Positions 53,084 through 62,022 of a DNA stretch of 64,000 nt are shown piece by piece. Origin of the DNA: Pelagicoccus enzymogenes (lineage in GTDB: Bacteria; Verrucomicrobiota; Verrucomicrobiia; Opitutales; Opitutaceae); contig NZ_JACYFG010000002.1 in assembly GCF_014803405.1 (NCBI RefSeq), forward strand, positions 426,488 to 490,487. Reading direction: 5' to 3'. Each line of letters opens with the position of its first letter. Within the stretch, counting starts at the first letter, position 1. The notes under the pieces are model-generated. The model searched no databases. It was not told the origin of the DNA and saw only the letters and a list, made by a program, of their open reading frames with translations. A program made the position numbers and the translations under genes.

Positions 53084-54028
53084 ATGATCCGAGCCATGTC
53101 CATAAAGCGAACCAAGCGGGCGCCTGCCCCTATCGAGTACGCCTCGCCCGAGGAAAGCCGCGAGCTCACCAAGAGCATCGGAGCCACTCGACTCTTCGCG
53201 AAATACGAGCGCTCTTTCGCGGCAGCGTCCGGACTCCCCCTCACCCTTCGCCCCATCGGCACCTTCCGCATGCCGGCGACTGGGCACAAGAAGGAGAACC
53301 CTTTTTGCGCCTTGGTCTCGACCTCCCGCAAAGGCTGCCTCGCCTGCTTGATGGCCCAATCCGAGCTCGAGAAAAACGCGACCGATCGAGCCACTACCTA
53401 CCGATGCTTCGCAGGGCTAAACGATACGCTGGTTCCCATTCGCATGGGCCGCCGCATCATTGCCTACCTACAAACCGGACAAGTCTCGCACGAGCAGTGC
53501 GACAACTCCCGCTACGATCGCGCCCATAGCGAGATGATCCTGCGCGGCATCGAACTCGACTCGCAGGCAGCCCGCAAAGCCTACCGTAAAACCGTTTGCA
53601 TCGACCGCGAGGCCTACAACGGCTTCGTCAAAATGCTTGAGATATTCGCGGAAAGCTTGGGCGCTGCCGCCAATTCGCTGCAGATGGGAAAGGCGGAAAA
53701 GTCCGGCAACCAAGCCGCCCAAAAGGCGGTGCGCTTCATCCGCCAAAACTTCAACCGCCCCATTCCCCTCGCGGAAATAGCCAAAGTCGCTGGAGCAAGC
53801 GCGCGCCATTTCAGCAAGGTCTTCAAAGAGGAGACAGGCCTCACCTTCATCGACTACCTGACCCGCGAACGTGTGGAACAGGCCAAGAAGCGCATCGGCG
53901 AAACGAGCGAACGGATCAGCGACATTGCTTTCGCCAGCGGATTCGACTCGATCGCACAGTTCAACCGAGCCTTCAAGAAAGTGTCAGGAGAGTCTCCCAG
54001 CAGCTACCGCTTGAGCGCCAACAGCTAG
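53084..54028 (+). CDS. PocR-domain AraC-family transcription regulator
   Basis: 314 residues from the ATG at 53084; an ATG at 53096 is equally possible. The N-terminal PocR sensory domain has the Cys pattern FCALVSTSRKGCLACLMAQ and YRCFAGLNDTLVPI. Two AraC helix-turn-helix motifs lie at the C-terminus (IPLAEIAKVAGASARHFSKVFKEETG and ISDIAFASGFDSIAQFNRAFKKVSGESPSSYR). PocR domains bind small hydrocarbon-type ligands such as propanediol in known cases. The target here is not evident; its stop codon overlaps the convergent carbonic anhydrase stop. Confidence 0.85.
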   Translation: MIRAMSIKRTKRAPAPIEYASPEESRELTKSIGATRLFAKYERSFAAASGLPLTLRPIGTFRMPATGHKKENPFCALVSTSRKGCLACLMAQSELEKNATDRATTYRCFAGLNDTLVPIRMGRRIIAYLQTGQVSHEQCDNSRYDRAHSEMILRGIELDSQAARKAYRKTVCIDREAYNGFVKMLEIFAESLGAAANSLQMGKAEKSGNQAAQKAVRFIRQNFNRPIPLAEIAKVAGASARHFSKVFKEETGLTFIDYLTRERVEQAKKRIGETSERISDIAFASGFDSIAQFNRAFKKVSGESPSSYRLSANS

Positions 54029-54654
54029 TCGCGGGACAGATAGGACCAAGTCTTCGAGCCAGTGTCGAAGCGCTCGAGCTTCCCCTTTCCGATTTCGTAA
54101 TAGAAAGAGTGGATAGACAATCGACTCTCCGCGACCGCGTCCGCCACGCAGGGATACTCCAGCAAATGCTCGGTTTGCGACACCACGTTGGCGCGAGCGA
54201 GGTTTTCGACACAAGAGCCGTCGTAGTCTTCCAGAGCCGGAATTGCGTACTCGACCCAGGAGGAAAGCATGGGGTCGAAACTCGCTTTCCCCAATTGAGA
54301 CAAGGCTCGAACACCGCCGCAATTTGAATGGCCGCACACGATGATGTGCTCGACCTTCAAGTTTTCCACCGCAAAAAACACAGCCGAGCCCACCGACGCC
54401 TCGTCAGCCGCAAGCGGCGGGACGATGTTCGCAACGTTTCTCAAAACGAACAGCTGGCCCAGCTCGGCCCCCAGAATGCGCTCTGCCGGCACGCGCGAAT
54501 CGACGCAGCCTATCCACATAACCTTGGGCGACTGGCCGCTGGCGAGGTCCGCGAAAAGCGACGGATTCTGGGCGTAGTCGTTTTTGAGGAAGCTTTCGTG
54601 TCCCTCGATCAGGGAGTCGGGCAGTCCGATGGTATCTTTGCTATCTGGCATCAC
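54025..54654 (-). CDS. Beta-class carbonic anhydrase
   Basis: 209 residues. It interconverts CO2 and bicarbonate. Zinc ligands Cys50 (GCVDSRVPAERI, with the Asp52-Arg54 dyad), His109 and Cys112 (CGHSNCGGVRAL) are intact. LRNVANIVPP is conserved. Length matches the plant/E. coli Can type. It is convergent with the PocR-AraC gene and shares a CTAG in which both stop codons lie. Confidence 0.94.
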   Translation of the reverse strand: MMPDSKDTIGLPDSLIEGHESFLKNDYAQNPSLFADLASGQSPKVMWIGCVDSRVPAERILGAELGQLFVLRNVANIVPPLAADEASVGSAVFFAVENLKVEHIIVCGHSNCGGVRALSQLGKASFDPMLSSWVEYAIPALEDYDGSCVENLARANVVSQTEHLLEYPCVADAVAESRLSIHSFYYEIGKGKLERFDTGSKTWSYLSRD

Positions 54655-54740
54655 TACCAGTCAGGTAGGCCAAGACGCTGTCCTTGAGAAGCAAAATCTT
54701 TCACGAAACAAAATACCGGTATCGCGGGAACGGCCCGTCT

Positions 54741-55124
54741 CTAGACCGGCATGTCGCCCATCAAGGCCAAGGGATTGCCCCAGGGATCCTCGAAGAACGC
54801 CAACCAGGAAGACTTTTCCATGAAGTTCTCCACGATGCAGCTGGGACCGCTCTTGAAGCGAATCCCGTTCGCCTTCAACAAGTCCGCGACCTCGTGCACT
54901 CGCCCGTCCACTCGGAAATAGATCGGACAACCGATCGGCCGCGTGGCCGACTCCTGCACCAGGATCGCCAAGTCCCCGCACTTGAGCATCATCGTCTGCC
55001 CGAACTGCGACTCGACTTCCACTCCCAGCACGTCTCCGTAAAAAGCCCGGGCTTCGTCGATGTTTCCAACTCGAATCTCAAGTTGACCGATAGCCGTGAG
55101 AGTAGGTGCGATTGAATGAGCCAT
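54741..55124 (-). CDS. VOC (glyoxalase/bleomycin resistance) superfamily protein
   Basis: 127 residues with two beta-alpha-beta-beta-beta modules: LEIRVGNIDEARAFYGDVLGVEVE at 15-38 and the second ending FFEDPWGNPLALMGD. The FxDPxGN motif with a preceding metal-ligand position is typical of VOC enzymes, which include glyoxalases, dioxygenases and fosfomycin resistance proteins. The substrate cannot be assigned. It stands alone 86 bp upstream of the carbonic anhydrase gene in the same direction. Confidence 0.85.
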   Translation of the reverse strand: MAHSIAPTLTAIGQLEIRVGNIDEARAFYGDVLGVEVESQFGQTMMLKCGDLAILVQESATRPIGCPIYFRVDGRVHEVADLLKANGIRFKSGPSCIVENFMEKSSWLAFFEDPWGNPLALMGDMPV

Positions 55125-55241
55125 AGGTTCTGTGTGGGTAAGTGAATCTGATCAGGCGATGGGTGGTTCACCCCTATAACGGCACGCGCGGACTGCTCCT
55201 GAACGCAAACCTGCAATATTGCGGGCATTCTCTGCAAATCC

Positions 55242-57752
55242 CTACCCGCTCTGAGCCAGGGCAAGCAGGCTCTGCAGCGACTGGACGCCGCTCGAGAGCA
55301 AGTCGGTCGGCCCCGACTTGGAGCCGCTCACGATGGACTCGAACAAATCCCTCTTATCCCGCTGTAGCTGCAAGATCTTCTCTTCGATCGTACCGCGGGC
55401 AAAGAGCCGGTAAACAAAGACGCTCTTGGTTTGCCCGATGCGGTGCACGCGGTCGATCGCTTGGCTTTCTACCGCCGGGTTCCACCACGGATCCAGCAAG
55501 AAGACATAATCGGCAGCGTGCAGGGTGATTCCCACGCTGGCCGCCTTCAGGCTGACCAACATGGCAGCGGTTTGATCCGAATCCTGAAAAGCCTTTACCG
55601 GAGCCTCCCGGTCGCTTGTAGAACCGGTCAATTCGAAGATAGGCAACTCCGGAAAAGCGTGCTCCACCATTTCGCGGGCCCGCACCAGAAAACGAACGAA
55701 CTGGCTGAAGATCACCACCTTATGCCCCGTTCCCAATACCTCGATCAACTTCTCCAGCAACACCATTAACTTGCCACTGTCCTCCAGGCTCGCATCCATC
55801 CACGGCAGCAACTGCGGATCGCAACTGACCTGTCGCAGTCGAGTCAGCAGGCTAAGAGTCGCGAAGCGGTTGGTTCGCATCGCGCTGCCCAAGTCGTCTC
55901 CAAAGCGAGCCAAGCCCTCTTCGCAAATGCGCTGGTACTCGCGAGCCTGCACCGGAGTCACCGGACACTCCAGGTCCACGATCGTCTTCTCCGGCAACTC
56001 CAAGGCCACCTGGCTTTTGGTTCGCCGCAACATGAAGGGTTTGATCTGGGCTCTCAGCCGCGCCTTGAAGGCCCCTGGATTCTCGGCATACAGACGGTCA
56101 AACTGCTCGCGGCTGCCCAGCATGCCGGGCATGAGAAACTGGAAGGCCGGCCAAATATCCAGCGGCTTGTTCTCGATAGGCGTACCGGTAAGGGCGATGC
56201 GACGCTTGGCACGCAAGCGCCGGCAGCTTCGCGAAACCTTGGAGTCCGGATTCTTGATGAATTGAGCCTCGTCCACCACCGCGTAATCGAATTCTTCGCT
56301 CACCAACCGTTCGATGCGATTGCGCAAGAGGGCGAAGCTCACGACCACGACGTCCAGCTTGGCCGCCGCCTTCGCCGTTCGCCCTCCATACTTGCCCACC
56401 GCGACCTGCGGGGCGAACTTCGCGAATTCGGATATCCAAACCGGAACCACGCTAGCCGGGCAAACCACGATGGCACGCTCCCCCTCCTTTCGTTGCGACA
56501 GGAGCAGGGCAATGACTTGTACCGTCTTCCCCAAGCCCATCTCGTCAGCCAAAAGGCAATGGCAATCGTGACGCAACAAGCGCGACATCCACTCCACCCC
56601 TTGACGCTGGTAGGAACGCAAGCAATCCAGCAGCTCCAGCTTCCCATCTGGCTCGGGATTGAGCAGCCCTTCCCGCCATTCCGCGAGGTCCTCGGAAAGC
56701 TCCACTTCCTCGTCCCCCTCGCCAAACAAGGAAAACAACTGGTAGAGCTGTCCCGAACCGTTCGCTTCCGGCTCCACTTCTTTCCAGGCGCTCAAGGCCC
56801 GACGCGACTCCTCCGTCAGCTTCACTACACCCAGCTCCGGCACCAGCATCGGCTCGTCGTTGCGAGCAAGCAGCTCGTCCGCCAAGCCGCTGTCCAGCAA
56901 CTTCGCCCCCGCATCGAACACCCACTGGATGTCCAGGCCACCTGAGCGCGTCCGGCTGGCCTTTGGCTTGAGCTTGATTTCCACGATTCCCTGCTGGATG
57001 TGCTGCACGTTCTCCCGTTCCTCGGTGGAAAAGCGAGCTTTCCAGCTGGGCCAAACCGATTGGATAAAGAAGACCACCTCTCGAAGGTTCTCCAGCAAGT
57101 ACCCTCCGAACTCAGGGGAATAAACGAAATGCGACTTGCGGGCCCGAGCCGCGAGCATGATCAGCCGTCCCCGCTCGTCAGAGTTGTTGGCCCGGGGAGC
57201 CCCGTCTTCCTTGCTCAAGGCAGAAACCCGCGTGCCGTCTTCACTTAACCAGTATGCTTCGCAGATCAGGCCCTTGAAGTGCGTGTCGAGCACGAGGTGC
57301 AAGGTTCGCGACTTCCCAGCATTGCTCATGGCTCCCTTTGACAAGTCGAGCGGCGGCTCTTCTTCGGCGTCGCTCTCCGACTCGTCGCTTCCACTGAGGC
57401 GACTCGCTTCCAAGAGAGACAAGTCCTCATCCGCTAAAAGCTCCTCGATTTCCAGAAGGCCGGCCACCGCAATGGCTCCCCCTAGCACTTCGTCCGAAGT
57501 CGAGGAGCGAACCTTCATCTTGCCTGCCGACCACTCTACGACCGAGTAGCTCTCCGCCGCTCCGATCTTCGAGTTAACGATGACGTCCGAATCGTTGAGC
57601 GAAATCTCCCTGATCTCGCCCTTCTTGTAGATGGAGCGACCACGCCGCAGCTCCGCCTCGTCAAACGCAGCTTCCCAGTCCTCGCTAAGACGAGAACTCC
57701 ACAACTCCAACGACTGGCGCGAGTAAAGGCGATTGGCTCCTTTCCAACTCAT
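55242..57752 (-). CDS. SNF2-family DNA-dependent ATPase/helicase
   Basis: 836 residues from the ATG at 57752; the open frame extends to a TTG at 57854 without conserved sequence. The N-terminal 380 residues include a segment (about 35-110) shaped like a SWIM zinc finger but without its cysteines and histidine. The ATPase has Walker A LADEMGLGKTVQVI, DEAQ box VVDEAQFIKN, LTGTPIENKPLDIWPAFQFL, and the C-lobe with IFSQFVRFLVRAREMVE and DPWWNPAVESQAIDRVHRIGQTKSVFVYRLFARGTIEEKI. Bacterial HepA/RapA-like proteins of this type remodel protein-DNA complexes; the exact role is unknown. Confidence 0.9.
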   Translation of the reverse strand: MSWKGANRLYSRQSLELWSSRLSEDWEAAFDEAELRRGRSIYKKGEIREISLNDSDVIVNSKIGAAESYSVVEWSAGKMKVRSSTSDEVLGGAIAVAGLLEIEELLADEDLSLLEASRLSGSDESESDAEEEPPLDLSKGAMSNAGKSRTLHLVLDTHFKGLICEAYWLSEDGTRVSALSKEDGAPRANNSDERGRLIMLAARARKSHFVYSPEFGGYLLENLREVVFFIQSVWPSWKARFSTEERENVQHIQQGIVEIKLKPKASRTRSGGLDIQWVFDAGAKLLDSGLADELLARNDEPMLVPELGVVKLTEESRRALSAWKEVEPEANGSGQLYQLFSLFGEGDEEVELSEDLAEWREGLLNPEPDGKLELLDCLRSYQRQGVEWMSRLLRHDCHCLLADEMGLGKTVQVIALLLSQRKEGERAIVVCPASVVPVWISEFAKFAPQVAVGKYGGRTAKAAAKLDVVVVSFALLRNRIERLVSEEFDYAVVDEAQFIKNPDSKVSRSCRRLRAKRRIALTGTPIENKPLDIWPAFQFLMPGMLGSREQFDRLYAENPGAFKARLRAQIKPFMLRRTKSQVALELPEKTIVDLECPVTPVQAREYQRICEEGLARFGDDLGSAMRTNRFATLSLLTRLRQVSCDPQLLPWMDASLEDSGKLMVLLEKLIEVLGTGHKVVIFSQFVRFLVRAREMVEHAFPELPIFELTGSTSDREAPVKAFQDSDQTAAMLVSLKAASVGITLHAADYVFLLDPWWNPAVESQAIDRVHRIGQTKSVFVYRLFARGTIEEKILQLQRDKRDLFESIVSGSKSGPTDLLSSGVQSLQSLLALAQSG

Positions 57753-57891
57753 AAACCGCCCATCTTGAAAAGCGCGGCAAGCCCACTCAACGATTTTCGA
57801 GCAGAGCGCCAAATAGGAAACCTTATCCGTTTTGGCGTGTACCTGAGGCAGCAATTGATCAAGACTTACAAACGTAGCTATTCACGCCTCC

Positions 57892-58587
57892 ATGTTCGCA
57901 CGACTTCGCAAATCATTCCTCTCCGGACTCATCCTCCTCGCTCCAATCGGCATCACCTTCTTCGTCTTCAATTGGCTGGTCATCAAAGTAGGAGGAAACG
58001 TCAAGGAGCCGCTCCTCAAGCTCCTTCACATTCCCGAGAACCTCATATCCAAGGAGAGCCTGACCCTCGTGTGGGACACCCTCGCCACCGTCATCGTCCT
58101 GCTGGCCATCACTCTGCTCGGCTTCCTCTCCCGCTACTTCATCGCCAAGTACCTCTTCTCCATCGGCGAACGGTTCCTCAACAACGTTCCCATCATCAAC
58201 ACAGTCTACACTTCCGTTAAGCAAATCGTAGACACCTTCAGCTCCCAAAATCGAGCCGTCTTCCAAAAGGTCGTTCTGGTCGAGTTCCCCAAGGAAGGCT
58301 GCCACGCCCTCGGCTTTCTCACTGGCGACGGCAAAGGCGAGGTCCAACACAAGACTGACGATCACCTGCAAAACGTCTTCGTCCCCACCACCCCGAACCC
58401 CACCAGCGGCTTTCTGGTCATGATGAAGAAAGAGGATATCATGGAACTGGACATGACGGTCGGGCAAGGCATGAAGCTCATCATTTCAGGAGGCGCCGTG
58501 GCTCCCCCCTACCCGCCTGTCGAGAAAAGCCTGCAATTCCGAACCGAAAAGCCGCGACCTACCGAGCCTCCCACGGATGCCAGCTGA
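57892..58587 (+). CDS. DUF502 family membrane protein
   Basis: 231 residues. Two membrane segments (about 10-32, SGLILLAPIGITFFVFNWLVIKV, and about 62-84, LATVIVLLAITLLGFLSRYF) are followed by a soluble domain with the family motifs NNVPIINTVYTSVKQIVDTF, VVLVEFPKEGCHALGFLTG and VFVPTTPNPTSGFLVMM. The function is unknown. Its last 11 bases overlap the start of recO, so the two are co-translated. Confidence 0.9.
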   Translation: MFARLRKSFLSGLILLAPIGITFFVFNWLVIKVGGNVKEPLLKLLHIPENLISKESLTLVWDTLATVIVLLAITLLGFLSRYFIAKYLFSIGERFLNNVPIINTVYTSVKQIVDTFSSQNRAVFQKVVLVEFPKEGCHALGFLTGDGKGEVQHKTDDHLQNVFVPTTPNPTSGFLVMMKKEDIMELDMTVGQGMKLIISGGAVAPPYPPVEKSLQFRTEKPRPTEPPTDAS

Positions 58588-59206
58588 GAGGCTTATCCTC
58601 GCCGAGGCCATCGTACTGAAGCTCACGCCGACCGGCGAGAAGTTTACCCAAGTTAGGCTTCTGTCACCCGAGCGAGGGCTGCTGAGCGTGCTCAAACGAA
58701 ACCGCAGCAAGGCAAACGGCGCCCACATCGACCTCTTCGACGAAGGGGAAGCTCACCTAGACTTCAAGTCTGGCGAAAATGCCAACAACGGATTCCTGAC
58801 CGAGTTCAACGTATCCAAAAAACGGAACGGGCTCGGCAAAAGCTATGCCGCGCTGCAAGGCGCATCTTGGCTTTCCGGACTGCTGCTGGCCAACCCCATG
58901 CACGAGGACGAACTCGCAGAAGAGAGCTTCCGCCTCGCCGCCCGCGCCCTCGACGCTCTCAGCGACGGAGCTCCACCGCAGGCGGTCCTTCTCAAAACCT
59001 TGTTCGTTTTCGCCCGAGATGAAGGTTACCCCATGGTCGCCGACTGGGCGAGCAAGCTGTCTCCCGCCTTGTCGCAGAGCGTGACCACCCTTTTGAATAC
59101 GCCCCTAAGCCAAATCACGCTCGACAAGCAAGAGCAGCAAACCGCCTTCGCCTCACTCTCGCGCTACGTCGAGCACAACACCCACATTCGGCTGCCACAA
59201 ACGTAG
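58577..59206 (+). CDS. recO: DNA repair protein RecO (short, no zinc finger)
   Basis: 209 residues. The N-terminal OB fold (ILAEAIVLKLTPTGEKFTQVRLLSPERGLLSVLKRNRSK) matches RecO; the helical C-terminal half lacks the four-cysteine zinc finger of many RecO proteins. It loads RecA onto SSB-coated DNA with RecR. The assignment rests on the N-terminal pattern and length. It overlaps the DUF502 gene by 11 bp and converges on the histidine kinase gene with a 6-bp gap. Confidence 0.75.
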   Translation: MPAERLILAEAIVLKLTPTGEKFTQVRLLSPERGLLSVLKRNRSKANGAHIDLFDEGEAHLDFKSGENANNGFLTEFNVSKKRNGLGKSYAALQGASWLSGLLLANPMHEDELAEESFRLAARALDALSDGAPPQAVLLKTLFVFARDEGYPMVADWASKLSPALSQSVTTLLNTPLSQITLDKQEQQTAFASLSRYVEHNTHIRLPQT

Positions 59207-59212
59207 GTTAGC

Positions 59213-61132
59213 CTACTCTACAACCGTGGTTTGCATGTAGGCTTCCAGCTGCCCGCGGAACTCGGCGTAGGAGCCCTCCAGCATCTGCTTCCAATGCTCG
59301 CTCTTCAAGGGAGAGCGACCATCGCTCGCGATAAGCTCCAAGCCCTTGGCCAAATCCAAGATGTTGCGCGCCCCCAACAAGGCGAGAGCGCCCTTAAGAG
59401 AATGGGCCCTCATCCCAACATCCTTCCGGTCGCCCGAGTCAATCGACTCCAGAAGACTCTTAACCTCCGCATCAATGATCGAAATAGCAGTATTCACAAT
59501 ATCGATACGACTTGCATCAGGCGTCTTCATGCGGTCGATATACGCTTCGAGCGTCCCTGCATCCATGCAATCGCGACCTCCCGCAGCCACCCCTTTTTCG
59601 AATTGAAAATCCCCCTCCTTCGCGGCGATCCTGTCCTCTCCATTCGATCTCTCGGAACCGGGCTCCTTCGGCTGACCCACAGCACTTGTTTGATTCGAAT
59701 AGAGGCGGTTATCGAGCACTGCCCGAAGCTGCTTGAAGTCGACCGGCTTATGCACGACTTCAACCATGCCAGCCTCGATACAACGCATCTGGTCCCGGCG
59801 GAAAACCTTGGCCGTAACTCCCACAATGGGAACCGGGGAGCTACGCCTGGATTGGGCAAGGATTTTCTCGGTCGCCTCGTAGCCATTCATTTCCGGCAAC
59901 ATGACATCCATCAAAATCAAGTCGTACTTGCCGTCTCGATACGCATTCACCGCTTCGCGACCATTGTCCACATGATCGTAGGCCACACCGTAGTCCTGAA
60001 GGAAGTGACCGAGGATATCGGCATTGAGCTGGTTGTCCTCTACCACCAGCACCCGCTTGTCCCCGCTGCGAGCTTGCAGGCTAGCAGCCGGTGTCGAAAC
60101 AGCTCGGTCCTCCGGCTCGAGAGGTTCACTCGCGCCCTGCTGCGATTCGTTCAAAGGCAGGCGAAACTCGAAAAGACATCCAGCTTCGTTCGGTTGTTTG
60201 AGCCGCAAAGTACCTCCCATCTTGCCAGCCAGCTCCTTGCTGATAGCGAGTCCGAGACCAGTTCCTTCGGGAGCGCCTTCCTGTTCCTTTAAGCGGTAAA
60301 AGGGTTGAAAGATCGATTCGCCGACCTCGGAATCGACGCCAGGCCCCGTATCCTCCACCTCAATACAAAGGTCGCCGTCTTCGCAAAAAGCCGCTACGCG
60401 AACCCAGCCGACATCGGTGAACTTGATCGCGTTGGCAATGAGGTTGCTCAACACCTGCGTGACCCTCATGCGAGGAAGGGTCGCGACGACGCAGGCATCC
60501 GCCGCAACGTCCACCTGCAAATCCAAGCCCTTCTTGCGAGCCCGATCGCGGAAAAGTCCCGCTACTTCGCGAACGAATTCGTCCAGGTCGACCGTCTCCG
60601 TCTTCAAATGAATCTTCGCGGTCGCCACTCTGGAATACTCGAGAATGTCGTTGATCAAGCCCTTGAGCATGTGGTTGCAGGACTGCAGCTTTTCCAGGAT
60701 CGCGAGCTGGTTCACGTCCAAGTCCGTGCCACCTAAGACGTTCGCGAAGCCAATCACGCCATTGAGGGCAACCCGTAGCTCGTGGCTGACCGTGGTGAGA
60801 AAATCCAAGGAATCCTTGTCGACCGCTTCCGCTCCCTCCAAGTCGCCAGCCTCTGACAAAGTTACCTCGACATGGATCAAGTCCGGCGACCTCTCCAAAC
60901 GTTCGCAAGCGAAGGAAGCCTCTAGAATCTCCCCCGAGGCACACTTCAGGTAGGCCACCTTAGTGAAGGTTTTGCCCGGAGCATCCGGGAGGAAGGTCGC
61001 CGCGTCTTCGACCACCAAGTCCTGCCAAGGCAACTCCTCGGAGGCATCGAGATCCAAGCCCAACCATTCACCCAGCTCCGCAGGCAAGCGCAATACGCGA
61101 AACTGCGTGTTGAAAATCACGTTGAATTTCAT
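59213..61132 (-). CDS. Hybrid histidine kinase with receiver and HPt domains
   Basis: 639 residues from the ATG at 61132; an ATG at 61153 would add seven. No membrane segment, so it is cytoplasmic. Order: PAS-like N-terminus (1-95), DHp with His117 in FLTTVSHELRVALNGVIGF, HATPase (NLIANAIKF, DTGPGVDSEVG, GTGLGLAISKELAGKMGG), receiver with Asp in YDLILMDVMLPEMNG (about 390-510), and a C-terminal HPt with His in AHSLKGALALLG. The chain His-Asp-His is complete and probably passes phosphate to the NarL-type regulator encoded just upstream. Confidence 0.92.
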   Translation of the reverse strand: MKFNVIFNTQFRVLRLPAELGEWLGLDLDASEELPWQDLVVEDAATFLPDAPGKTFTKVAYLKCASGEILEASFACERLERSPDLIHVEVTLSEAGDLEGAEAVDKDSLDFLTTVSHELRVALNGVIGFANVLGGTDLDVNQLAILEKLQSCNHMLKGLINDILEYSRVATAKIHLKTETVDLDEFVREVAGLFRDRARKKGLDLQVDVAADACVVATLPRMRVTQVLSNLIANAIKFTDVGWVRVAAFCEDGDLCIEVEDTGPGVDSEVGESIFQPFYRLKEQEGAPEGTGLGLAISKELAGKMGGTLRLKQPNEAGCLFEFRLPLNESQQGASEPLEPEDRAVSTPAASLQARSGDKRVLVVEDNQLNADILGHFLQDYGVAYDHVDNGREAVNAYRDGKYDLILMDVMLPEMNGYEATEKILAQSRRSSPVPIVGVTAKVFRRDQMRCIEAGMVEVVHKPVDFKQLRAVLDNRLYSNQTSAVGQPKEPGSERSNGEDRIAAKEGDFQFEKGVAAGGRDCMDAGTLEAYIDRMKTPDASRIDIVNTAISIIDAEVKSLLESIDSGDRKDVGMRAHSLKGALALLGARNILDLAKGLELIASDGRSPLKSEHWKQMLEGSYAEFRGQLEAYMQTTVVE

Positions 61133-61164
61133 CTCAGTCCCGCTGCTCCTCATTCGCTTGAGAC

Positions 61165-61809
61165 CTAAAGGGTGACCAAACCAGTCCGCACCGCGAAAAG
61201 CGTAACGCCCGCGATATCGAAGATCTTAAGCTTCTTGGAAATATTGCTCCGGTGCGATTCCACCGTCTTGATGCTGAGACCGAGGTTTTGAGCGATCTCC
61301 TTGTTCGTCATCCCGGAGGCCACGAATACGACGATCTGCTTTTCGCGATCGCTCAAGGTCTCCAGAAGTTCCTTCTGGTCCAACACGTCCGGCGAGTCGA
61401 TCTGCGTTTGGGCGGAAGCTTTCACGAAAATATTCCCGTTCGCCACCGCCTCAATCGCTTGCTCGAATACGGAGAACTCCTCCTTCTTATTCAGGAAACC
61501 CGTCACCCCCATCTGCAAGAGGGAACCGATACGCTTCGGATCTTCCACCGAGGATATGATCAAAATCCGGGCTTCGGGCTGCTCGCTGATCAAGCGCTCC
61601 GCCAGCTCCTGACCGGTGATTCCGGGCAGTCGCAGGTCCAAGATAACCAAATCCGGGCGATGCTCATCGCAGAGCTTGTAAGCCTCTTCGCCTGTCGCGA
61701 CTTCTCCGATGATTTCGAAGCCAAAGCGCTGGCGGATGATTCTGCAAAGGAAGTCGCGAAAGAGAGTTTCGTCTTCGGCGACGACGACTTTTAGATTCGG
61801 TTTGGACAT
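61165..61809 (-). CDS. NarL/FixJ-type response regulator
   Basis: 214 residues. The receiver domain (1-120) has the phospho-acceptor Asp58 in LVILDLRLPGITG, acidic pocket AEDE at 11-14 and a Lys in FLNKKEEF. The LuxR-type helix-turn-helix (about 147-205, LSDREKQIVVFVASGMTNKEIAQNLGLSIKTVESHRSNISKKL) is complete. It is co-transcribed with the hybrid kinase 32 bp downstream and is the likely final acceptor of its phosphorelay. Its target genes are not apparent. Confidence 0.94.
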   Translation of the reverse strand: MSKPNLKVVVAEDETLFRDFLCRIIRQRFGFEIIGEVATGEEAYKLCDEHRPDLVILDLRLPGITGQELAERLISEQPEARILIISSVEDPKRIGSLLQMGVTGFLNKKEEFSVFEQAIEAVANGNIFVKASAQTQIDSPDVLDQKELLETLSDREKQIVVFVASGMTNKEIAQNLGLSIKTVESHRSNISKKLKIFDIAGVTLFAVRTGLVTL

Positions 61810-62022
61810 TTTGATGGAGCTGGCCTCTCGGGCAAAGCGGGAGGACCTGGGAGAATCTTAGGAAGGCAATGCAATCCGCAGGGGAAAACGCCGGTAAAGG
61901 CGGCGGGAATCGAAAAAAGAAGCATAGGTCTAGGTAGGTCTCCCAGCCGGCGCAAGTTAAGTCTTCACTCAAAAACTAGCGCCAGCCACTCCCCATTTTC
62001 ACTTAAGCCTTCCGGCCGACGG

